From Ruminococcaceae bacterium UBA6353 (GTDB lineage Bacteria; Bacillota; Clostridia; Oscillospirales; Acutalibacteraceae): a stretch of 64,000 bases of DNA. The notes beneath the pieces were generated by a model. It saw only the letters and a list, made by a program, of their open reading frames with translations, made no database searches and had not been told where the DNA came from. The stretch spans positions 1-64,000 of the forward strand of contig DJRT01000005.1 of NCBI GenBank assembly GCA_002437905.1, in the 5' to 3' direction. Shown one piece after another: positions 58,056-64,000 of this stretch (positions within the stretch are counted from its first letter, which is position 1; each line of letters opens with the position of its first letter). Made by a program: the position numbers and the translations under genes.

Positions 58056-58832
58056 ATGGGAAGAAAAATCAGTGTCTTATTAGCCGATAACAGTGAGTAT
58101 TTTGCCGTTCCGTGCGCAAATGGAATGAAAGCGCAGGGTTTGGATGTCATGACGACGGAAAAGGACGGACGCACGGTGCTGGAGGCCATTGAACGCTACC
58201 AGCCGGATGTGGTGATTATGGACTTCTTCCTGCCGCGGCTGGACGCCATCGGCGTAATGAAGCGGATGCAGGAAAAGGCCGACGGGCAGCGGCCGCTGGT
58301 GATGATCATGTCCGGCTTTGACAATCCGGCGCTGGAGCGTGAGGCGATGAGCGCCGGGGCGGATTATTACTTCCTCAAGCCGTTTGATGCTGAGGCGATG
58401 GCACAGCGCATCCTCTCGCTGTGCGGTGAGCAGCCGGCGGTGCACGCCGTGAAGGCCCCGGCGCCGTCCGCAGCCAACAGCAATCTGGAAATCCAGGTTA
58501 CCGAGATCATCCATCAGATTGGGGTGCCGGCACATATCAAGGGCTACCAGTATCTGCGGGATGCCATTCTGCTGGCTATCGAGGATGACACCATCATCAA
58601 TGCGGTGACCAAGCGGCTGTATCCGGCGGTGGCCAAGAAGCACGGCACCACCTCCTCGCGGGTGGAGCGCGCTATCCGCCACGCGATTGAGGTGGCGTGG
58701 GACCGGGGCGATGTGGATGTGCTCAATTCCTATTTTGGTTATACCATCCACAACAGCCGCGGAAAGCCCACCAACAGTGAATTCATTGCCATGATCTCCG
58801 ACAAATTCCGCCTGCAGCTGAAGATTTCCTGA
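58056..58832 (+). CDS. spo0A: Stage 0 sporulation response regulator Spo0A
   Basis: A 258-residue master regulator of sporulation entry. The receiver domain has the acidic pair near LLADNSEYF, the phosphorylated Asp in VVIMDFFLPRLD, Ser in IMSGFD and Lys in YYFLKPFDAEA. After a linker, the DNA-binding domain starts EIIHQIGVPAHIKGYQYLRD and contains the recognition-helix motif SRVERAIRHAIEVAW and the conserved KPTNSEFIAMI end. The receiver starts LLADNSEYF rather than the usual VxVADDNRE order, a mild divergence. ATG follows AAAGGGAG. spoIVB, its frequent neighbour, is absent. Together with spoIIP it shows the organism is probably a spore former. Confidence 0.96.
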   Translation: MGRKISVLLADNSEYFAVPCANGMKAQGLDVMTTEKDGRTVLEAIERYQPDVVIMDFFLPRLDAIGVMKRMQEKADGQRPLVMIMSGFDNPALEREAMSAGADYYFLKPFDAEAMAQRILSLCGEQPAVHAVKAPAPSAANSNLEIQVTEIIHQIGVPAHIKGYQYLRDAILLAIEDDTIINAVTKRLYPAVAKKHGTTSSRVERAIRHAIEVAWDRGDVDVLNSYFGYTIHNSRGKPTNSEFIAMISDKFRLQLKIS

Positions 58833-58842
58833 CCGGCCGATA

Positions 58843-58915
58843 GACGATACAATCAGCCTACAAAGGCCGCGGCCGGCCACAAGAGCCGCCGTTGTTGCAG
58901 GCTGGTTGTGTCGTC
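58843..58915 (+). ncRNA. Long hairpin after spo0A, possible structured 3' end or small RNA
   Basis: GACGATACAATCAGCCT (58843-58859) pairs over 17 positions with AGGCTGGTTGTGTCGTC (58899-58915). The two non-Watson-Crick positions are G-U in RNA from the plus strand but A-C on the other strand, which suggests a plus-strand RNA. The 39-base loop contains GGCCGCGGCC. There is no T-run. It starts 11 bases after the spo0A stop. It could be an mRNA 3' stabiliser, a terminator of unusual form, or a small RNA. Confidence 0.35.
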
Positions 58916-58973
58916 TGATCCGTGCCGCCGGGAAAGCCTGCCGGCGGCGCACCACAGCCGGAAATGCAGCAGA

Positions 58974-59020
58974 AAAAGCCCGCCGTGCGGGGGAAATGCC
59001 TCCCCCACACGGCGGGCCTT
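58974..59020 (-). terminator. Terminator of the RlmI-like gene
   Basis: GCCCGCCGTG pairs with CACGGCGGGC with an inner GGGGGAGGCATTTCCCCC-type pair, and is followed by TTTTT on the minus strand. On the plus strand there is no T-run. Confidence 0.88.
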
Positions 59021-59027
59021 GGCTGTT

Positions 59028-60200
59028 TCAGAGCACCTGCAGCACAAAGAACTTCAGATAGGTGGTCTCATCGGCGGCCAGAATGGCCGGGTGATCGGCC
59101 GCCTGTGTGCGGATCTCCACGCTGCGTACCTGCCGGCCGCTCATGCGCGCCGATTCCCGCAGCATCTTCTCAAACAGCGGCAGCGTCATATAATGGGAAC
59201 AGGAGGCAGTGGCCAAAAAGCCGCCGCTGCGCACCAGCTTCATCCCCAGTACATTGATGTCGCGGTAGCCACGGTAGGCGTTGGGCACATCTGCCGCACT
59301 TTTGCAGAAGGCCGGGGGATCCAGTACCACCAGATCAAAACGCTGCCCATCCCGTTTGTATTCCCGCAGCTTATCGAATACATCGCCGCACACGGTGCGG
59401 ACGCGGTCTTCAAGGCCGTTGAGGGCAGCATTTGCCCGCACATCGGCCAGTGCCCGTTCGGAGATATCCAGCGCCGTGACCTCCCGCGCACCGGCCGCCG
59501 CAGCATTGAGGGCAAATCCGCCGACATTGCAGAAGCAGTCCAGCACGGCGGCATCCGCCGCATAGCGCCGCAGGGCAAAGCGGTTTTCCTTCTGGTCGAG
59601 GAAATAGCCGGTCTTTTGGCCATTTTCCAGATCGGCGATCATTTTCAGGCCGTTTTCCTCCACCGTTACCCGTGGGTCAAAGCTGCCGTACAGCGGCCCT
59701 TTCACCAGCGGCAGTCCCTCCTTGCGGCGCACCTCGGCGTCGCTGCGCTCATAGATGCCGCGCGGGGCAAACAGCTCCTGCAGACATTCCACGATCAGTG
59801 CGCGCCGCCGGTCGATGCCCAGGCTGAGCAGCTGCACGCACAGCAGGTCGTGGTATTTGTCCACGATCAGCGCCGGCAGGCCGTCCGCCTCTCCGAACAC
59901 CATGCGGTAGCAATCGCGATAGCCCAGCCGCCGGCGGTAGTCGTCTGCCGCACGGATGCGCTGCTTGTAGAATTCCTTGTCGTCCGTTTCCTCCCCGTGC
60001 AGGAAAAGGCGCACCAGGATCTTGGATGTATGGTTGATGTAGCCTCGTCCCAGCAGGCTGCCGTGTGCGTCATACACGGCGGCCAGTTCGCCGTTGCTGC
60101 CCTTGCCGTCGATATGATCCACCTCATTGGCATAGACCCACGGGTGCCCGGCGCGGATGCGTTTGTCCTCATGCTTTTTCAGAAATACACTGTATGCCAT
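59028..60200 (-). CDS. Class I SAM-dependent rRNA methyltransferase (RlmI-like)
   Basis: A 390-residue methyltransferase with an N-terminal PUA domain (about 1-75, RIRAGHPWVYANEVDHIDG), a connecting EEHD-like domain, and a SAM-binding domain with DCFCNVGGFALNAAAAGA (motif I), ALDISERAL (motif II) and VVLDPPAFCKSAADV (motif IV). LDQKENR is a family motif. RlmI methylates C1962 of 23S rRNA in Escherichia coli; this is the probable role. The gene is monocistronic and divergent from the cytidylate-kinase-like unit. A shorter paralogue without PUA is at 9.1 kb. Confidence 0.9.
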   Translation of the reverse strand: MAYSVFLKKHEDKRIRAGHPWVYANEVDHIDGKGSNGELAAVYDAHGSLLGRGYINHTSKILVRLFLHGEETDDKEFYKQRIRAADDYRRRLGYRDCYRMVFGEADGLPALIVDKYHDLLCVQLLSLGIDRRRALIVECLQELFAPRGIYERSDAEVRRKEGLPLVKGPLYGSFDPRVTVEENGLKMIADLENGQKTGYFLDQKENRFALRRYAADAAVLDCFCNVGGFALNAAAAGAREVTALDISERALADVRANAALNGLEDRVRTVCGDVFDKLREYKRDGQRFDLVVLDPPAFCKSAADVPNAYRGYRDINVLGMKLVRSGGFLATASCSHYMTLPLFEKMLRESARMSGRQVRSVEIRTQAADHPAILAADETTYLKFFVLQVL

Positions 60201-60287
60201 CGTTCGCCACCTCGGCGCCTATCATAGCAAAGTTTGCCCGCGCCGTCAAGAGCCGCCGGCGGTGCAGAAAAATTCCGGCATTTTTCA

Positions 60288-60316
60288 TTGACACCGACGG
60301 CGGTTTAAGGTAAAAT
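60288..60316 (+). promoter_or_regulatory. Promoter of the cytidylate kinase-like unit
   Basis: TTGACA (60288-60293), 17 bases, TAAAAT (60311-60316), close to consensus, 34 bases before the start. Confidence 0.85.
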
Positions 60317-60350
60317 CAATACGGAGTGCGCACAGAGAGGGGATGAGCGC

Positions 60351-60950
60351 GTGGACGCAAAGCAGGTTATCGTCATCAGCCGGGAATACGGCAGCGGCGG
60401 CAGCCATATCGGCCGGCAGCTGGCGCAGCAGCTCGGCGTACCGTATTATGACCGGGACTATATCGACCGGGCGGTGGAGAGCCGCGGCCTGGCGCCGGAG
60501 TTTCTGGCGGGGCAGGAGCGCCGGTTTATCAACAGCCTGTTGTTCAATCTGGCCACCGGCGGCTACCGCAATGCCGGGGATCAGGCTATGGCCGATCAGG
60601 TGTTTCTGGCAGAAAGTGATGCCATCCGCGCGGTGGCACAGCAGGGAAGCTGTGTGATCGTTGGCCGCTGTGCCGATTATGTGCTGCGGGATGTGTGCCC
60701 GGTGTTCAGCGTTTTCATCCATGCGGATATGTCGGTGCGTGTGCAGCGCGCCGTGCAGGAATACGGGCTGGATGAGCGCCGGGCCGAAACCCTGCTGCGG
60801 GAGCGGGACCGTGCCCGCGCCCGCCATTACGAATACTATACCGACCGCGTTTGGGGCAGCCCGAACAACTATCATCTGTGTGTCAACAGCGGCCGCTTCG
60901 GCCAGGAAAAATCCATCCAGCTGATCCGGCAGGCGCTGGAGCTGCTGTAA
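60351..60950 (+). CDS. Cytidylate kinase-like family protein
   Basis: A 199-residue P-loop protein. The N-terminal VIVISREYGSGGSHIGRQLA holds the nucleotide-binding loop in the form Gly-Ser-Gly-Gly-Ser-x-Ile rather than Gly-x4-Gly-Lys-Ser, which is the mark of the cytidylate kinase-like (AAA_26) group. CVIVGRCADYVL and the late RDRARARHYEYYTDRVWG and YHLCVNSGRFG motifs fit too. It is not standard Cmk; the substrate is unknown. GTG start behind GAGAGGGGATG. A small unknown gene follows after 18 bp. Confidence 0.85.
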   Translation: MDAKQVIVISREYGSGGSHIGRQLAQQLGVPYYDRDYIDRAVESRGLAPEFLAGQERRFINSLLFNLATGGYRNAGDQAMADQVFLAESDAIRAVAQQGSCVIVGRCADYVLRDVCPVFSVFIHADMSVRVQRAVQEYGLDERRAETLLRERDRARARHYEYYTDRVWGSPNNYHLCVNSGRFGQEKSIQLIRQALELL

Positions 60951-60968
60951 ATACGGAGGGAAGAGCAA

Positions 60969-61232
60969 ATGGCAAATACGCAGAATGGCCGTCAGGGCCA
61001 CCGCAATGCCCCGCGGGAATTCTTCACGCTGGGGGAGCACGCCGTGGGCAATCGTCACTACCGTTTCCGGTACGATGGCCGGGTGTACCGCATATTGGAC
61101 AGGCTGGTACGGCCGGGGGATGAGGATACGGCCGAGGAGGCGGAGGAGACCCTGCTGCTGGAGGAAGAAAATGCGCCGAAGGCCTATGAGGCGTGGAACC
61201 GCATCAAGCGTCCGGAGCGCTTCGGGCTGTAA
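60969..61232 (+). CDS. Small charged protein, unknown function
   Basis: An 87-residue soluble protein in three parts: a basic N-terminus (NGRQGHRNAPREFF), a central beta-rich core (VGNRHYRFRYDGRVYRILD) and an acidic helix (EDTAEEAEETLLLEEENAP), ending in RIKRPERFGL. I do not recognise the family. ATG sits behind CGGAGGGAAGAG, 18 bp after the cytidylate kinase-like gene, so they are probably co-transcribed. Codon usage is like the neighbours, which supports a real gene. Confidence 0.68.
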   Translation: MANTQNGRQGHRNAPREFFTLGEHAVGNRHYRFRYDGRVYRILDRLVRPGDEDTAEEAEETLLLEEENAPKAYEAWNRIKRPERFGL

Positions 61233-61310
61233 CTGATGGCCGGTCTGCCGTCCCTTTGCCGGGGCGGCAGTTGTTTTTTGCTGCCGGAGAAGGGGAGAGG
61301 TTTGGATAGT

Positions 61311-61886
61311 ATGACGATTGGGCAGATCGGGCAGCTGGTGGGCTTTGTGGCTGCCGCCGCGCTGGCCGTTTCCTTCCAGTGTCGGCGTGAGCGGACGATC
61401 GCGCTGTTCTGGACGGTCAGTTCGGCGCTGTTTGTGGTGCACTATGCGCTGCTGGGGCAGCTTTCCGGTGCGGTGATGGAGGGGGCGCTGCTGCTGCGCA
61501 ATCTGCTGGTGCTTTCCCGCCGGCCGTGGGTGCTGCGGCGCACCACCATGGTGGTGCTGCTGGTGCTGATCGGTGGGCTGTCGCTGCTTTCGTGGGAGGG
61601 TGTGTTTTCTCTGTTCCCGCTGGCCGCGCTGGTGGGGTTCACGCTGGCCTTATGGAGCGACCGGGCGGCGGTCACCCGGCGCACCCAGCTGCTGGTGACT
61701 TCACCGGCGTGGATGATCTACAATATTTCTGTGCGGTCCTGGGCCGGCATTTTGTGTGAGACTCTGGATATAGCCTCGGTCGTGGCCTACTACATCCGCA
61801 CGGGCGTGCAAAGAAAGGGGGTGCAGGAGCATGGCACTGATCAAGAATGCTCTGGTGGAGCTGACGGTGACCGGAGTGACCGGTGA
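61311..61886 (+). CDS. YgjV-like inner membrane protein
   Basis: A 191-residue protein with five or six hydrophobic helices, including GFVAAAALAVSFQCRRERTI and the motif HYALLGQLSGAVMEGALLLRN, which resembles YgjV-type membrane proteins of unknown function. The last part, from about residue 165 (GVQRKGVQEHGTDQECSG), is hydrophilic and is encoded in the 56 bases that overlap rlmD, so it may be a tail gained by loss of an earlier stop. The ATG at 61311 follows GGGGAGAGG at 10 bases; it is the last gene before rlmD in a plus-strand run. Confidence 0.72.
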   Translation: MTIGQIGQLVGFVAAAALAVSFQCRRERTIALFWTVSSALFVVHYALLGQLSGAVMEGALLLRNLLVLSRRPWVLRRTTMVVLLVLIGGLSLLSWEGVFSLFPLAALVGFTLALWSDRAAVTRRTQLLVTSPAWMIYNISVRSWAGILCETLDIASVVAYYIRTGVQRKGVQEHGTDQECSGGADGDRSDR

Positions 61887-63231
61887 GGGCAGCGGTGTTG
61901 CCCGGTATACCGACGCCGATCTTCCGGCGCCGGGGCTGGTGGTGTTTATTCCCCGCACAGCGGTGGGCGACCGTGTGCAGTGCCGCATCGTCAAGGTGCA
62001 GAAGAGCCATGCCTTCGGCCGTGTGGAGGTGCTGCTGCAGCCCTCGCCCGACCGCGGGGTGGATCCCTGCGACGGCTGTGCGGTATACGGCCGCTGCGGC
62101 GGCTGCGTGTGGCGGCATGTGACCTATGCGGCGGAGTGCCGGTATAAGCAGCAGTGGGTGGAGGACACCCTGCGCCGGGTGGGCGGCATAACGGCGCCGG
62201 TGCTGCCGCTGGTGGCGGCGGATGACCCTGCCGGCCTGACCGGCTACCGCAATAAGGCGCAGTACCCGGTGGCGCCGGGTACGCCGGAGCCGGCGATCGG
62301 CTTTTTCGCGCCCCGCAGCCACCGCATCGTGCCGCAGCGGGAGTGCCGGCTGCAGCCGCCCGGCTACCGGGCGGTGCTGGATGCCGTGGCCGCCTGGATG
62401 GCGGAAAACCGTGTGCCGGCCTATGATGAGGAAAATCACACCGGCCTTGTGCGGCATATCTATATCCGGCAGGGGGCGGTCAGCGGCGAGATGATGGTCT
62501 GCCTTGTCTGCACCCGCGGCAAGCTGCCGGCGGTGCCGGCATTGATTGCCGCGCTGCGGCAGGTGGCGCCGCAGATGGTGTCCCTGGTGGTGAATATCAA
62601 CCCCGATAAGACCAATGTCATCCTCGGTGAGCGGGGCTATGCCCTGTGGGGCAGCGACAGCATTGAGGATACGCTGTGCGGCCTGCGTTTCCGCCTGTCG
62701 CCGCACTCCTTTTATCAGGTCAACCACGCCCAGACGCAGCGCCTGTACCGTCTGGCGGCACAGGCAGCCGGCCTGACCGGCCGGGAAACGCTGCTGGATC
62801 TTTATTGCGGTACCGGTACCATCGGCCTTTCCATGGCGGCTGCCGCCGGCCGGGTGATCGGCGTGGAGACGGTGGCTGCCGCGGTGGAGGATGCCCGCAG
62901 CAATGCCCAGCGCAATGGTATCGGCAATGCCCGGTTTCTGTGCGCAGACGCCGCGGCCGCGGCACGGCAGCTGGCAGATGAGGGCATACGGCCGGATGTG
63001 GTGGTGCTGGATCCGCCCCGCCGTGGCTGCGATCAGGCACTGATCGACACGGTCAGCGGCGGCCTTGCACCCCGGCGGGTGGTGTATGTCTCCTGCGACC
63101 CGGCCACGCTGGCGCGGGATCTGAAGCTGTTTTCCACACAGGGCTATGCTGTGCAGCGCGTGCAGCCGGTGGATCTGTTCCCCCGCACCGCCCATGTGGA
63201 AAATGTGGCGCTGCTGGAGCGGGAACCGTAA
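61831..63231 (+). CDS. 23S rRNA (uracil-C5) methyltransferase, RlmD/RlmCD type
   Basis: A 466-residue RNA methyltransferase with an N-terminal TRAM domain (about 1-68), an iron-sulfur site formed by Cys80, Cys83, Cys89 and a Cys at 92 (DPCDGCAVYGRCGGCVW), the motif I LLDLYCGTGTIGLSMA, VVVLDPPRRGCDQAL (motif IV) and the catalytic nucleophile Cys in VYVSCDPATLARD. This is the RlmD/TrmA-type fold; in Gram-positives RlmCD methylates both U747 and U1939. ATG behind AAAGGGGGTGCAGGAGC. It overlaps the upstream YgjV-like gene by 56 bases. A strong terminator follows. Confidence 0.95.
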   Translation: MALIKNALVELTVTGVTGEGSGVARYTDADLPAPGLVVFIPRTAVGDRVQCRIVKVQKSHAFGRVEVLLQPSPDRGVDPCDGCAVYGRCGGCVWRHVTYAAECRYKQQWVEDTLRRVGGITAPVLPLVAADDPAGLTGYRNKAQYPVAPGTPEPAIGFFAPRSHRIVPQRECRLQPPGYRAVLDAVAAWMAENRVPAYDEENHTGLVRHIYIRQGAVSGEMMVCLVCTRGKLPAVPALIAALRQVAPQMVSLVVNINPDKTNVILGERGYALWGSDSIEDTLCGLRFRLSPHSFYQVNHAQTQRLYRLAAQAAGLTGRETLLDLYCGTGTIGLSMAAAAGRVIGVETVAAAVEDARSNAQRNGIGNARFLCADAAAAARQLADEGIRPDVVVLDPPRRGCDQALIDTVSGGLAPRRVVYVSCDPATLARDLKLFSTQGYAVQRVQPVDLFPRTAHVENVALLEREP

Positions 63232-63244
63232 CGAAAAAGCCGGA

Positions 63245-63281
63245 AGCGGCGGGAATGGATTTTCCATTCCCGCCGCTTTTT
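63245..63281 (+). terminator. Terminator of the rlmD gene
   Basis: AGCGGCGGGAATGGA pairs with TCCATTCCCGCCGCT around a 3-base loop, followed by TTTT and a second short T-run. Confidence 0.9.
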
Positions 63282-63397
63282 GGCTTTTCTTCTAATCACG
63301 CATACAGCGTTTATCCCGGGCCTTTTCAAAATTTCCACGCGGTGAATGGCACCGTGCGGCGGCACGCATACTAACGGAAAAAACGGAGGTATGCGGT

Positions 63398-64000
63398 ATG
63401 CACGGACAGGCAGGTGCACGATATTTATGGACACAGGGGCTGACACCGCCGCGTTTTCCGGCGCTGCCGGGGGATGTGGAAACGCCGGTTCTGGTGATCG
63501 GCGGCGGGCTGGCAGGCGTGCTCTGCTCCCTGCGGCTGCAGCAGGCGGGTGTGGAGCATCTGCTGGTGGAGGGTGGCCGCATCGGTCAGGGCATCACGAA
63601 GGGCACCACCGCGGTGCTGACTGCCCAGCAGGATACCCTGTACCAGGATATGATCCGCCGCCACGGGCGGGAAAAGGCGGCGCTGTACCTGCAGGCCAAT
63701 TGCCGGGCGGTGGAGCAGTACCGTCGGCTGACCGCCCAGTTTCCCTGCGATTTTGAAACGCTGCCGTCGGTGATGTATTCGGTGGATGATGCCGCCAAAA
63801 TGCAGCAGGAGGCGGCGGCTGTGCGGTCACTCGGTCTGCCCGCCCGCTTTCAGCGCCGCACGGCCATGCCGTTTCCCGTGGCCGGCGCGGTGCTGTATCC
63901 GGGCATGGCGCAGTTCCATCCGCTGAAATTCCTGTACGCAGCGGCCAGAAATCTGCCGATATACGAGGATACCTTTGTGGAGCGGCTGGAGGGGACGACT
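63398..64000 (+). CDS. FAD-dependent oxidoreductase (DadA/GlpO-like), 3' end outside window
   Basis: The first 201 residues of a flavoprotein of the glycine/D-amino acid oxidase group; the frame is open at the window end. The dinucleotide-binding motif is VLVIGGGLAGVLCSLRL (about residues 31-47), followed by LLVEGGRIGQGITKGTTAVLTAQQ, the Gly-x-Thr region that contacts FAD. Such proteins in Clostridia often continue with a Rieske iron-sulfur domain; that part would be outside. ATG at 63398 follows CGGAGGTATGC. An ATG at 63391 is in another, closed frame. Substrate cannot be told. Confidence 0.85.
   Translation, partial: MHGQAGARYLWTQGLTPPRFPALPGDVETPVLVIGGGLAGVLCSLRLQQAGVEHLLVEGGRIGQGITKGTTAVLTAQQDTLYQDMIRRHGREKAALYLQANCRAVEQYRRLTAQFPCDFETLPSVMYSVDDAAKMQQEAAAVRSLGLPARFQRRTAMPFPVAGAVLYPGMAQFHPLKFLYAAARNLPIYEDTFVERLEGTT

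Noticed and set aside
58908..60227. A 439-residue plus-strand frame opposite the RlmI-like gene
   Set aside because: The minus-strand methyltransferase has complete motifs and a terminator; the plus frame has none and no start signal.
61672..63267. A 531-residue minus-strand frame opposite rlmD
   Set aside because: rlmD is certain on the plus strand; the frame is a shadow.
1..64000. tRNA, rRNA, riboswitches, transposases and phage genes
   Set aside because: I looked through intergenic stretches for cloverleaf ends, known riboswitch cores and transposase motifs, and found none that I could support by eye. Covariance-model and profile searches would be the decisive test.

Overview
This GC-rich window most likely comes from a spore-forming clostridium in the Oscillospiraceae/Ruminococcaceae (Gemmiger/Subdoligranulum-like). 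The evidence is intact spo0A and spoIIP, a ClpE-like ATPase, an ECF module (ecfA1-ecfA2-ecfT-truA), families I associate with that group (DUF5058, DUF5711, DUF6106-like), AGGAGG-type ribosome binding sites and TTGNNN-17-TATNNT promoters. This placement is inference from gene content; there is no rRNA gene. I saw no tRNA, rRNA, CRISPR array, transposase or phage gene, and no gene-free stretch reaches 300 bases.

Layout. 0-4.4 kb: the 3' end of feoB, a small Cys-rich FeoB partner, a DtxR-like regulator, and an ABC exporter whose permease gene carries a one-base frameshift. 4.5-21 kb is mostly housekeeping: an M14 peptidase, a Nudix hydrolase, ruvB-glmM, an RNA methyltransferase, the ECF energy-coupling module with truA, DUF5711, CvpA, a CDP-alcohol phosphatidyltransferase, clpE, a reverse operon of a phosphoesterase and two deaminases, and three small proteins, two of them proline-rich, with no assigned function. 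21-33 kb is accessory carbohydrate metabolism: a very large GH106-like glycosidase with a divergent AraC regulator, a less GC-rich GH43/AraC pair bracketed by two almost identical 40-bp terminator hairpins, then recG, spoIIP and a cre-controlled GH3 beta-glucosidase.

33-42.5 kb: a three-gene operon of two integral membrane proteins and an M20 peptidase, a DUF6106-like protein, nnr (NAD(P)HX repair), a lipoprotein, a solitary MazF/PemK toxin, and the trkA-trkH potassium uptake pair. 42.5-49.8 kb is a second accessory block: a reverse four-gene oxidoreductase operon and a reverse SDR/type I dehydroquinase-like operon, each with a divergent AraC regulator and repeat motifs in the shared promoter region. 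49.8-53.2 kb: MATE transporter, alpha/beta hydrolase and YitT protein, all on the minus strand.

53.4-57.9 kb is a complete nucleoside salvage operon (deoC-deoD-deoB-cdd-pdp). DeoD and Pdp release pentose 1-phosphate, DeoB isomerises it, DeoC cleaves deoxyribose 5-phosphate to glycolytic intermediates, and Cdd converts cytidine to uridine for Pdp. Then come spo0A, with three direct repeats around its promoter and a long hairpin after it, an RlmI-like methyltransferase, a cytidylate-kinase-like protein, a small unknown, a YgjV-like membrane protein, rlmD, and the 5' part of an FAD-dependent oxidoreductase cut by the window edge.

Best candidates for something undescribed: the three-gene small-protein cluster at 19.8-20.9 kb, the DUF5058/membrane protein/M20 operon at 33.0-35.9 kb, the GH43/AraC cassette between duplicated terminators, and the dehydroquinase-like/SDR operon. 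Functions beyond the family level are inference.
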